A stretch of 64,000 nt of DNA from Chryseobacterium viscerum (lineage in GTDB: Bacteria > Bacteroidota > Bacteroidia > Flavobacteriales > Weeksellaceae): the NCBI RefSeq assembly GCF_002899945.2, contig NZ_PPEG02000001.1, forward strand, positions 62,001 through 126,000, given 5' to 3'. The translations under genes and the position numbers were made by a program. Under the pieces are notes generated by a model. That model did not search any database. It was given only the letters and a program-made list of their open reading frames with translations, and was not told the origin of the DNA. Of the stretch, positions 54,413 to 61,634 are shown piece by piece (positions within the stretch are counted from its first letter, which is position 1; the number at the start of each line of letters is the position of its first letter).

Positions 54413-55252
54413 ATGTTTTCTTTTGCCTCATATCCTTATCCAATATCCGAATCCTTCAAAGAAATTCTTGTTTCTTCTCTGGGGGCTGGAATTTCTGTGT
54501 ATTTGTTTCTGATTATTTTTCAGCCTTTCGGTACGGAAAACTTTCATCATCCTTATAAGTTTGTCTTACTTTTCCCATACTGCATTATTTTTGGTGCTGC
54601 TTTTTTTATTGCCAATCTTACCACTTCAAGGTTCACCAAATGGAATATTGGATCAGAATTGGTGAAAATAATTGTCATTTTATTCCTGGGATCTGTACTC
54701 TCCTACTTTTACAATTCATTATTTTTAAGTCATGTAGAACTTAACCTTGGAAATTACTTCTATATGCTTCTTTATTCTCTGGCAGTCGGCATTCCGATAT
54801 CGGTCATTTATATTTTATCAAGGTATATTTATTTGAAAAACGTTCATGAAAATAGGGCTAAAGATATTTCTCAGCATCTAGCTGTTTCTCTTCCTGATCA
54901 GCCACAAAGTCTATTGAAAATATCCACACAGAATACTGAGCTTACCATCAATGAGAATGATTTTCTGTGTGCCCAATCCATGGAAAATTACTGTACATTT
55001 TACTTTTTAGAGAATACTCGTGTAAAAAAAATGGTAGTCAGAATCAGTTTATCCAACGCTTTACAACAAATAGAATCCGGTTCCATCAAAAAATGTCACC
55101 GTTCTTATATTGTGAATCTTGGGAAGGTAAAAAATCTCAAAGGAAACGCTCAGGGATATAAACTAATACTTCCGGAAATAGATTTTGAAATCCCGGTTTC
55201 AAGAAGTTTCATTCCGGCAATCATCCCTCAACTGCAGCAGCAGAATTCATAA
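54413..55252 (+). CDS. Membrane-bound LytTR DNA-binding protein
   Basis: The 279 residues have four membrane segments (about 18-40, 48-70, 78-105, 112-138) followed by a short linker and a C-terminal LytTR DNA-binding domain (about 165-275: LTINENDFLCAQSMENYCTF, then KKCHRSYIVNLGKVKNLKGN and FEIPVSRSFIPAI). There is no receiver domain and no neighbouring LytS-type kinase, so it may be a one-component, membrane-anchored regulator. It lies directly downstream of rmuC. Confidence 0.92.
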   Translation: MFSFASYPYPISESFKEILVSSLGAGISVYLFLIIFQPFGTENFHHPYKFVLLFPYCIIFGAAFFIANLTTSRFTKWNIGSELVKIIVILFLGSVLSYFYNSLFLSHVELNLGNYFYMLLYSLAVGIPISVIYILSRYIYLKNVHENRAKDISQHLAVSLPDQPQSLLKISTQNTELTINENDFLCAQSMENYCTFYFLENTRVKKMVVRISLSNALQQIESGSIKKCHRSYIVNLGKVKNLKGNAQGYKLILPEIDFEIPVSRSFIPAIIPQLQQQNS

Positions 55253-55342
55253 TTGTGTCAATCGTCACTATTCCTTGCTATTCATCACATTAATTTTAAA
55301 GCATTGATTTAAAGCCACATTTTTGCTCAAAAATTAAATGAC

Positions 55343-56134
55343 ATGAGTAAAAACATCCGCTTCTTTTCAATTTTCATTCTGGGCTTTACGACCTATTATT
55401 TTTTTGATCTTTTGTATTTCAAAAGTATTCAGAGCTTCTCAAAAAATCTTTTTCAGAGCAAAGCCATAGCGCATGTTATTGCCTATTCTGTGTCTCTAAT
55501 TCCATTGGTGATCACTTCAAAACTCTTGTTGCCCAAAAGAAATATTTTGGATATATTTTCATTAAATAAGTCTATAATCAAAGGATTTTTCCTCACTCTT
55601 ATCGGAACCCTTCCCATGCTTATTGGATATCTGATTCATTTTAGATTTACCAGTACCATCAACGTTGAATCTTTGTTTATCAATACGGTTTCTTCAGCCT
55701 TTTTTGAAGAAGTCATCTTCAGAGCTTTTCTTATCGGAATACTCTATCGGTTTACCAGACTTGGTTTTCTATCTTCCGCTTTATTGGGTTCATTGCTGTT
55801 TGCACAGGTACATTTATACCAAAGTCAGGATATAACAGAACTTGCCGAGATATTTGTTATTACATTTTTGGGATCATTATTCTTTGCCTGGGTATATTTT
55901 GAATCAGAATACAACTTATGGACAGCAATCTTCCTTCATTTTTTTATGAATCTGTACTGGGAAATCTTCAATGTATCGGAAAATGTTTCAGGAAACCTCT
56001 ATGGAAATCTCTATAAAATACTCTCCATTATCGTGATGATAGCGGTTGTTATTTATTTTAAAAGAAAAAATAAAATCTCATTTGAGATAACCTGGAAAAG
56101 TCTTTTTATCAAAACCAGAGAACTTCAATCATAA
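55343..56134 (+). CDS. CPBP family intramembrane metalloprotease
   Basis: Multi-span membrane protein of 263 residues with the CPBP (Abi/CAAX protease) motifs: EEVIFR in SAFFEEVIFRAFLIGILYRF (about 116-136), FAQVHLYQS with His about 155, and a third motif near FLHFFMNLYWEIF (about 191-203). The family includes prenyl-protein proteases and bacteriocin-immunity proteins; the substrate here is unknown. It stands 91 bases after the LytTR gene and 20 before the methyltransferase gene. Confidence 0.9.
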   Translation: MSKNIRFFSIFILGFTTYYFFDLLYFKSIQSFSKNLFQSKAIAHVIAYSVSLIPLVITSKLLLPKRNILDIFSLNKSIIKGFFLTLIGTLPMLIGYLIHFRFTSTINVESLFINTVSSAFFEEVIFRAFLIGILYRFTRLGFLSSALLGSLLFAQVHLYQSQDITELAEIFVITFLGSLFFAWVYFESEYNLWTAIFLHFFMNLYWEIFNVSENVSGNLYGNLYKILSIIVMIAVVIYFKRKNKISFEITWKSLFIKTRELQS

Positions 56135-56154
56135 ATTTTGCATAATTTTGCGGA

Positions 56155-56922
56155 ATGTTGATAGAAAGTTTTCAAAACGATAAAATAAAAAATGTCACTA
56201 AGCTCCTTACTGACAACAGGTTTCGTAAGAAATCAAATGTTTTTGTAGTAGAGGGCCAGCAGGAGAATGAAAGAGCGATGCAGTATGATTTTGAACCGCT
56301 GGAGTTCTTTATCTGTGAAAATATCTTTAGAGGAAGTCTTCCTGGAGAGAAAATTCATTATGTAAGTGAAAAAGTATACGAAAAAATAGCTTACAGAGGG
56401 AGTTCAGAAGGGATTATCGGGATTTATACTGCAAAAGACACCCCACTTTCTTCATTTGTACCTAAAGAAAATTCTACCGTAATTATTGTTGAAGGAGTAG
56501 AAAAACCGGGAAATCTTGGTGCTATTTTAAGAAGCTGTGAAGCATTTGGTGTAGATGCACTGATTGTTGCTGACGGGAAAACCGATTTCTACAACCCCAA
56601 TGTGATCAGATCCAGTGTAGGTTGTCTTTTCGGGATGGAAGTATACCAGGCCGAAAATGAAGAAACCTTAGAGTTTTTGCAAAAGAACAGTTTCAATATC
56701 TATACTACGCTTATGGATGAAAGCGCTGAAGATCTTTATAAGAGAGATTTCAAACAGCGTTCTGCTGTATTATTCGGTACAGAGCATTCGGGGCTCAGTG
56801 ATTTCTGGATTGGAAAAGGAAAAAATACGTTAATTCCTATGGCAGGAAGTATTGATTCTTTAAATCTAAGTAATGCGGTGGCCATTACCTGCTATGAATC
56901 TTTAAAACAGAAGAAAGGATAA
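56155..56922 (+). CDS. SpoU/TrmH-family RNA 2'-O-methyltransferase
   Basis: SAM-dependent methyltransferase of rRNA or tRNA. The 255 residues include the substrate-binding N-domain (about 1-95, IKNVTKLLTDNRFRKKSNVF) and the trefoil-knot SPOUT domain (about 105-255) with motif 1 EGVEKPGNLGAILRSCEAFG, motif 2 LFGTEHSGLSDFW and motif 3 IPMAGSIDSLNLSNAVAI. The target (likely 23S rRNA, as in RlmB-like proteins) is not fixed by sequence. A REP-like repeat lies after the gene. Confidence 0.95.
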   Translation: MLIESFQNDKIKNVTKLLTDNRFRKKSNVFVVEGQQENERAMQYDFEPLEFFICENIFRGSLPGEKIHYVSEKVYEKIAYRGSSEGIIGIYTAKDTPLSSFVPKENSTVIIVEGVEKPGNLGAILRSCEAFGVDALIVADGKTDFYNPNVIRSSVGCLFGMEVYQAENEETLEFLQKNSFNIYTTLMDESAEDLYKRDFKQRSAVLFGTEHSGLSDFWIGKGKNTLIPMAGSIDSLNLSNAVAITCYESLKQKKG

Positions 56923-56969
56923 ATAAGGTTTGAGTATTATTTATATGATTCTCTATTAAACTTTGTTCT

Positions 56970-57003
56970 CAATGAGATTGCTTCGCCTTCGGCTCGCAAT
57001 GAC
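56970..57003. repeat. REP-like palindromic element
   Basis: ATTGCTTCGCCTTCGGCTCGCAAT (in parts: ATTGC at 56977-56981, GCC-TTC-GGC, GCAAT at 56996-57000) forms an imperfect hairpin. It follows the general pattern of dispersed GAGATTGCTTCG...CGCAATGAC repeats found in many bacteria. Confidence 0.6.
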
Positions 57004-57008
57004 TAAGC

Positions 57009-57040
57009 ATAAAAAAACCGTTTCACTGGGTGAAACGGTT
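57009..57040 (-). terminator. Terminator after the alanine-rich lipoprotein gene
   Basis: AACCGTTTCAC-CCA-GTGAAACGGTT on the minus strand is followed by seven T. Confidence 0.88.
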
Positions 57041-57067
57041 CTTTTATTGTTAAGCGTTTGCTTAGAA

Positions 57068-57409
57068 TTATTTCTTAGCAGCGTCTTTTGCAGCATCTTT
57101 AGCAGCAGTTGCAGCACCTTTAGCAGCATCAGCAGCACCTTTAGCAGCTTCTCCAGCTCCTTTAGCAGCATCTTTAGCAACTTCAGCACCAGCAGCAGTA
57201 GTAGCAGCAGCAGCATCTTTAGTAGCTTCTACAGCAGTAGTTGCAGCAGAATCAACAACTTTAGCAGCAGAATCAGAAACTACAGCAGCAGAATCAGCTA
57301 CGTTAGCAGCAGCAGAATCAGTTGCTCCTTCAGTAGAAGTAGCTTCAGTTTTTTTACAAGCAACTAGAGAGATTGCAGCGATAGCAGCTACGAATAATGA
57401 CTTTTTCAT
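57068..57409 (-). CDS. Alanine-rich LEA-like lipoprotein
   Basis: A 113-residue exported protein: signal MKKSLFVAAIAAISLVAC with lipobox Cys18, a Thr/Ser/Asp region (about 22-55), then an Ala/Lys/Asp repetitive helix (about 60-113) built of units like AAKDAAKGAGEAAKGA. The unit length is near 11 residues, as in group 3 LEA proteins, so the tail may be unfolded until dried or bound. Low-complexity sequence makes family assignment uncertain. An open frame opposite it is a shadow. It is divergent from the 57593 gene, with TACCTTTG-type boxes on both strands (minus at 57479-57486). Confidence 0.78.
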   Translation of the reverse strand: MKKSLFVAAIAAISLVACKKTEATSTEGATDSAAANVADSAAVVSDSAAKVVDSAATTAVEATKDAAAATTAAGAEVAKDAAKGAGEAAKGAADAAKGAATAAKDAAKDAAKK

Positions 57410-57500
57410 AATAAATTAAATTTAATTTTGTTAATATTGTTTTATAAAATTTTATTCTGTTCTGTTATTTGAACAAGACAAAGGTAGAGCAGTTGGAAAG

Positions 57501-57532
57501 TTTGTTTATGAAAAATAATTGTAATACCTTTG
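57501..57532 (+). promoter_or_regulatory. Promoter of the 57593 gene
   Basis: TTTG (57501-57504), 20 bases, TACCTTTG (57525-57532), followed by about 60 bases to the TTG start. The divergent TACCTTTG at 57479-57486 (minus) may serve the lipoprotein gene. Confidence 0.65.
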
Positions 57533-57592
57533 TAAAATAGTTTTACAAATAAAAACAACTGATAATCAATAATTTAATTATTTTTTGAAAAA

Positions 57593-58774
57593 TTGACAGA
57601 TTTAGATCTTTTACACTTTGAGCAGCTAAAAAGGGATGTTCAGGGTCAATACTTAAAAGAGTATACCCCTTCACAGGATGATATTTCCAAGTGGAAGGGT
57701 ATAGATATAATATATTTTCAGGAAGACCTGCGCAAAAAAGCAAAAGGGAACATCAGTGAAAAGTCATTTTACACCTATTTCAAAAATTCTCCAGTCACTA
57801 AATTACCAAGGATAGACATGCTCAATTTATTGAGTATCTATGCGGGTTATGACTCTTGGTATGAGTTCAAAAAAACGCATCTTTTTGCGGGTGAACTGCT
57901 ACAGGAAAATGAGAATCTGGAGGAGGAAGAAATCGATGAACTTGAAAAAATAGTTTCAGCAGCTCCTGAACTTCCAAAAAGCGAAGTTCAACCTAAAAAA
58001 ATTGAAATAAACACCGCTGAAAACACTGATTTACAAAAAACAAACACTGAAAATCAAAAAGTTACACAAAACACTACAACAACAAACAACGTTGAAATTT
58101 TATCCGTTCCACCCAAGAAAAATTTCTTTAAAAAGAATGCCTGGGCACTGGTTACTTCGGTCTTGATTACCATTACGGGTCTTTTAGGATTTAAAGATGT
58201 TCTTTTTTCAAAAACTTATAAATATTGTTTCATTGATAAGGACAGAGGAGTTTCTGTGATCAACACTTTAGAAATAATGGTGGTAAAAGAAAATGAATCA
58301 CCATTGATGTATAAAATAAAGCCGGGTGATTGTTTTTATTATTCTACCAAGGATAAGAATCTGAAAATGCGGATCAGTGCACCTTTCTATGAACCTCTGG
58401 AGGTGAACAGAAGCCTTGAAAATGCGCCTGAAGAAGAAAAAATAGAGCTCAAGCCGGATGATTATAAAATGGCGGTCTATTATTTCTCTATAAAAGATAT
58501 AAAAGGAGGAAATCCAGATGAACAGTTTGCGCTCATTAAGCAGAAAAGAAATCAATTGGAAAATCTTATCAGCAGCAATGCTGTGATCTATCAGGTATAT
58601 GACAATGATACCTATGGAATAGAAAGACTGGATAAACAGAAATATATCACTCTGGTAACCACTCCAACGACCTCACTGAAAAACCTGAATGTAATAGAAA
58701 TGAAAAAGGATACGAAAGGAAAAATTGTATCCATCAAATTTAAAATTGCTACCACAGATGAAAAGAATAAATAA
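57593..58774 (+). CDS. Membrane-tethered protein with N-terminal helical (putative DNA-binding-like) domain
   Basis: About 393 residues starting with TTG at 57593 (no ATG in frame after the upstream stop). The N-terminus (about 1-100) is helical and includes NISEKSFYTYFKNSPVTKLP and RIDMLNLLSIYAGYDSWYEF, a module that recurs at the N-terminus of Bacteroidota membrane proteins and resembles small helix-turn-helix domains. A charged, Thr/Asn/Gln-rich linker (about 105-175), one membrane segment (about 181-200) and an extracytoplasmic C-domain (about 205-393) follow. It overlaps the next gene by 17 bases. Inference: a transmembrane regulator of the adjacent lipoproteins. I cannot name a family. 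Confidence 0.75.
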   Translation: MTDLDLLHFEQLKRDVQGQYLKEYTPSQDDISKWKGIDIIYFQEDLRKKAKGNISEKSFYTYFKNSPVTKLPRIDMLNLLSIYAGYDSWYEFKKTHLFAGELLQENENLEEEEIDELEKIVSAAPELPKSEVQPKKIEINTAENTDLQKTNTENQKVTQNTTTTNNVEILSVPPKKNFFKKNAWALVTSVLITITGLLGFKDVLFSKTYKYCFIDKDRGVSVINTLEIMVVKENESPLMYKIKPGDCFYYSTKDKNLKMRISAPFYEPLEVNRSLENAPEEEKIELKPDDYKMAVYYFSIKDIKGGNPDEQFALIKQKRNQLENLISSNAVIYQVYDNDTYGIERLDKQKYITLVTTPTTSLKNLNVIEMKKDTKGKIVSIKFKIATTDEKNK

Positions 58775-59339
58775 TTTTTTAATTTTCACCGTGCTTCTGA
58801 CTTTATTCATTGCCTGTAATAATAAAACCTCAGAGGTAAGCGACCTCGATAAACTACGAAACAGCAACAACGAAAAAAGCTATCCTGCCGTACAGATGGA
58901 CAGCATGCAAGCGATCAACTCCATCACAAAACAGAAAGTTCAGGAACTTCTTGATCTTTCTACTCTGTATCTTACCGGAAACAGAAATACAGAAATAGAT
59001 ACTGTTATTTACTCCCAGATGGAAAGCTATTTCCACAAACCCGATTCTTTGACCTTTAAAAAACTGTTGAAAGAACTGGACAGTATGAAAGCAAAAACAG
59101 CAAAGGTGAGCAATCTGAATGTTTATAAAGAGTTTTATAAAAAAGATACATTGGACTACGCCAAGTTCAATGTGGAATATTTTGACAATAAAAACAAGTC
59201 TTTAGGAAGCTTTGAAAAGAATGCACAATATATTCTGTTGTCTACTTCAAAGCTTAAAAAGGAATTTAAATTCTACTTTTTAGATTTTTATTCCAAACCG
59301 CTTAAGAAAGACAGCACATCTGTAGGAGTCACCAAATAG
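58758..59339 (+). CDS. Lipoprotein, unknown, paired with the tethered protein
   Basis: A 193-residue lipoprotein (MKRINNFLIFTVLLTLFIAC, Cys20) starting at the ATG at 58758; a longer TTG reading lacks a good signal. The mature part is helical and charged (SITKQKVQELLDLSTLYL, SLTFKKLLKELDSMKAKTAK) and then more beta-like. It overlaps the preceding gene by 17 bases, so translation is probably coupled and the two proteins may work together. Its last 52 bases overlap the convergent cyclo-ligase gene. Confidence 0.8.
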   Translation: MKRINNFLIFTVLLTLFIACNNKTSEVSDLDKLRNSNNEKSYPAVQMDSMQAINSITKQKVQELLDLSTLYLTGNRNTEIDTVIYSQMESYFHKPDSLTFKKLLKELDSMKAKTAKVSNLNVYKEFYKKDTLDYAKFNVEYFDNKNKSLGSFEKNAQYILLSTSKLKKEFKFYFLDFYSKPLKKDSTSVGVTK

Positions 59340-59866
59340 TCCAGGGGAATATCATTTTCCCAGACATCATCCACATACTCATCGGGGTCAAAGTAATTGA
59401 CTCCGATTTTTTTTGTATCCATTGATATGCTTTGGAACATTCCGTCATAAAAACCTTTCCCATACCCTACCCGATTTCCTTTTCTATCACAATACAACAA
59501 AGGGATAATGACATAGTCGAAATCCGTTTCACCGGAATCCTCATTGGAAACAGGTTCTGAGATCCCCCAGCTGTTGGTTTCAAAAACAGTGTCTTCAAAA
59601 ATCTCGATATTAATCAACTGATCACCCACAATTTTAGGAACGTAAACACGGATATTATTCGCTATAAAATATTGAATGAAGATTTGGGTGTCAATTTCTT
59701 TTCTAGCCGCAATCGGGATAAAAACATGTGCTTTTTCCGATTCTTTAGGTTTGAAATAATGAATGAAATTCTCAAAAATCTTTTCAGATAACAAGAAAGC
59801 CTCATCTGTAGACAAGGCTTTTCTTTTTTGCATATATTTTTTTCTAAGCTCGGCTTTTAGCATCAT
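59288..59866 (-). CDS. 5-formyltetrahydrofolate cyclo-ligase
   Basis: Converts 5-formyl-THF to 5,10-methenyl-THF with ATP. From the ATG at 59866 the 192 residues show LKAELRKKYMQKRKALS at the start, HVFIPIAARKEIDTQIFIQ, and the signature DYVIIPLLYCDRKGNRVGYGKGFYDG (in parts: IPLLYCDRKG, GYGKGFYDG), ending VDDVWENDIPLDYLVTPTDV. Two more ATG or longer starts exist, but these lack family likeness. The 3' end overlaps the convergent lipoprotein gene by 52 bases. Confidence 0.9.
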   Translation of the reverse strand: MMLKAELRKKYMQKRKALSTDEAFLLSEKIFENFIHYFKPKESEKAHVFIPIAARKEIDTQIFIQYFIANNIRVYVPKIVGDQLINIEIFEDTVFETNSWGISEPVSNEDSGETDFDYVIIPLLYCDRKGNRVGYGKGFYDGMFQSISMDTKKIGVNYFDPDEYVDDVWENDIPLDYLVTPTDVLSFLSGLE

Positions 59867-59935
59867 TATTAAGTTATTGTAACTGAAATAATTCTTACCG
59901 GACAAGCTTTTTGAAGCTTTATCACTTATGATGAA

Positions 59936-61297
59936 TTATGCGTTTTGCAAAATTCTGTACATTTTATCAGATAAACGAACTCTGAATGGAAGTTCGAAAG
60001 TAACCTGATCTCCTATTTGTGCGGTTTCACAAGGACCTCCATTGGCGTAGATTTCAGTAATTGTAATTTCCTGTTCTCCTGTTGTAGGACCTGAAATTAA
60101 TACTTTATCACCTACTGACAAATCTTTATTTTCAATTAAAAACTGTGCAATTTTTGATTTTGAGAAATAATGTTCTGCCTTACCAATCAATTCTTTTTTG
60201 ACAGCAATCTTTTGACGGATATTTTTCGTTTCAGCTTTTGCTAAAGGTTTGTCTGATAAATCTCCTGAATTTTTGAATTTCAGCGCATCGGATTTTCCTT
60301 TTCTGAACACTTTATTTCCAACCTGCAGTCCTTTTCTTAATGCTACCTGCTCTTCCAAAGGCAAATGTATTGTTTCAAGACATTCTGTAGAACAACAGTT
60401 CTCCATCGCGGTCTTACATTCATCACACTGGATAAATAAAAGATGACAGGCATCATTCGCACAATTGGTATGGTTATCACAAGGTTTTCCACACTGGTGG
60501 CATTGTGAAATAATATCGTCAGTAATTCGCTCTCCTAAACGGTGGTCAAATACGAAGTTTTTACCGATAAACTTGCTCTCTATTCCTTCTTCTTTTATCT
60601 GGCGCGTATATTCAATAATTCCACCTTCCAATTGATAGACATTTTTAAAGCCCTTATGTTTGAAGTAAGCACTGGCTTTTTCACAACGAATTCCTCCCGT
60701 ACAATACATCAACAGGTTTTTATCTTCTTTAAAGTCCTGTAATTGTTCATTGATAATCGGCAAACTTTCTCTGAAATTCTCCACATCCGGAGTAATTGCT
60801 CCTTCAAAGTGTCCTACTTCACTTTCGTAGTGATTTCTGAAATCGACCACAATCGTATTCGGATCATCCAATAAATTATTGAATTCCTGTGCTTTTAAGT
60901 GTATTCCTTTATTGGTAACATCAAAAGTTTCGTCATTCAATCCGTCAGCAACAATTTTATTTCTGACCTTTATCGTTAATTTTAAAAAAGAATAATTGTC
61001 TTGATCTACCGCTACATTCAGGCGGATTCCTTTCATGAAGTCGTAAGCTTCCAGCGTATTACGAAATGCCTCAAACTGATCCGCAGGAACACTCATCTGA
61101 GCATTAATTCCTTCATGAGCAACATAAATACGGCCAAGCGCATCCAGTACGTTCCAGGCTATAAATAATTCGTCGCGAAATTTTTTGGGATCTTCAATTT
61201 TGGCATACGCATAGAAAGACAAAGTAAGACGGTCTTTACCGGCTTCATCAATAAGTTGAGCTCTTTCTTCTGCGCTTAAGGTGTTATACAGTTGCAT
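59936..61297 (-). CDS. trhO: tRNA uridine(34) hydroxylase TrhO with C-terminal extension
   Basis: Oxygen-dependent enzyme that makes 5-hydroxyuridine at tRNA position 34. The N-domain (about 1-110) and rhodanese domain (about 125-235, active Cys199 in LMYCTGGIRCEK) match the family. A Cys-rich segment (about 266-306, CHQCGKPCDN, CDECKTAMENCCSTEC) likely binds zinc. Family members such as E. coli YceA end near residue 350; this one has 453. The extra tail (about 372-453, KIAQFLIENKDLSVGDKVLI, GPCETAQIGDQVTF) looks like a small beta-barrel similar to the C-terminus of U32 proteases. TAnnTTTG-like TATCTTTG is at 61332-61339. Confidence 0.92.
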   Translation of the reverse strand: MQLYNTLSAEERAQLIDEAGKDRLTLSFYAYAKIEDPKKFRDELFIAWNVLDALGRIYVAHEGINAQMSVPADQFEAFRNTLEAYDFMKGIRLNVAVDQDNYSFLKLTIKVRNKIVADGLNDETFDVTNKGIHLKAQEFNNLLDDPNTIVVDFRNHYESEVGHFEGAITPDVENFRESLPIINEQLQDFKEDKNLLMYCTGGIRCEKASAYFKHKGFKNVYQLEGGIIEYTRQIKEEGIESKFIGKNFVFDHRLGERITDDIISQCHQCGKPCDNHTNCANDACHLLFIQCDECKTAMENCCSTECLETIHLPLEEQVALRKGLQVGNKVFRKGKSDALKFKNSGDLSDKPLAKAETKNIRQKIAVKKELIGKAEHYFSKSKIAQFLIENKDLSVGDKVLISGPTTGEQEITITEIYANGGPCETAQIGDQVTFELPFRVRLSDKMYRILQNA

Positions 61298-61634
61298 GCT
61301 ATAAACGTTTTAAGTGAGAATAAAATTTTTGCAAAGATAATAATTTTTGAATTAAGTCTGTCTATGACACAAATCACGGACTACCTGTAAAGGAGATTAT
61401 AAAAGAAATGTGTACTTTATCTCAATAAGTCTGACCTATTTTTCTTTAAGCTTTTTTTAAGTTTTGTTAACTCTGACATTAACAATTACGACATAAGACA
61501 CAAAATGACACAATAGCAGTTAAATTTTAGTTAAAGTTGAAACATAGCATGCTAATTGCTTACTTATTTAACAGTAAATTTGTTTACTCAAAAACATAAA
61601 AAAGAAATTAATTACTAAACCAGAAAGATATACA
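61298..61634. other. Intergenic region between divergent trhO and the HtrA gene, 337 bases
   Basis: No gene. TATCTTTG (minus, 61332-61339) may be the trhO -7 box. TTG at 61556-61558 with TAAATTTG (61575-61582, spacing 16) may be the htrA promoter, giving a leader of about 45 bases. The middle holds AT-rich sequence with several ACACAAA/ACACAAT repeats but no clear structure. Confidence 0.6.

Noticed and set aside
56963..57367. Ser/Phe-rich plus-strand frame and a Leu-rich minus-strand frame over the alanine-rich gene
   Set aside because: They are shadows of the repetitive GCA/GCT codons of the lipoprotein gene; neither has a signal, domain or promoter.
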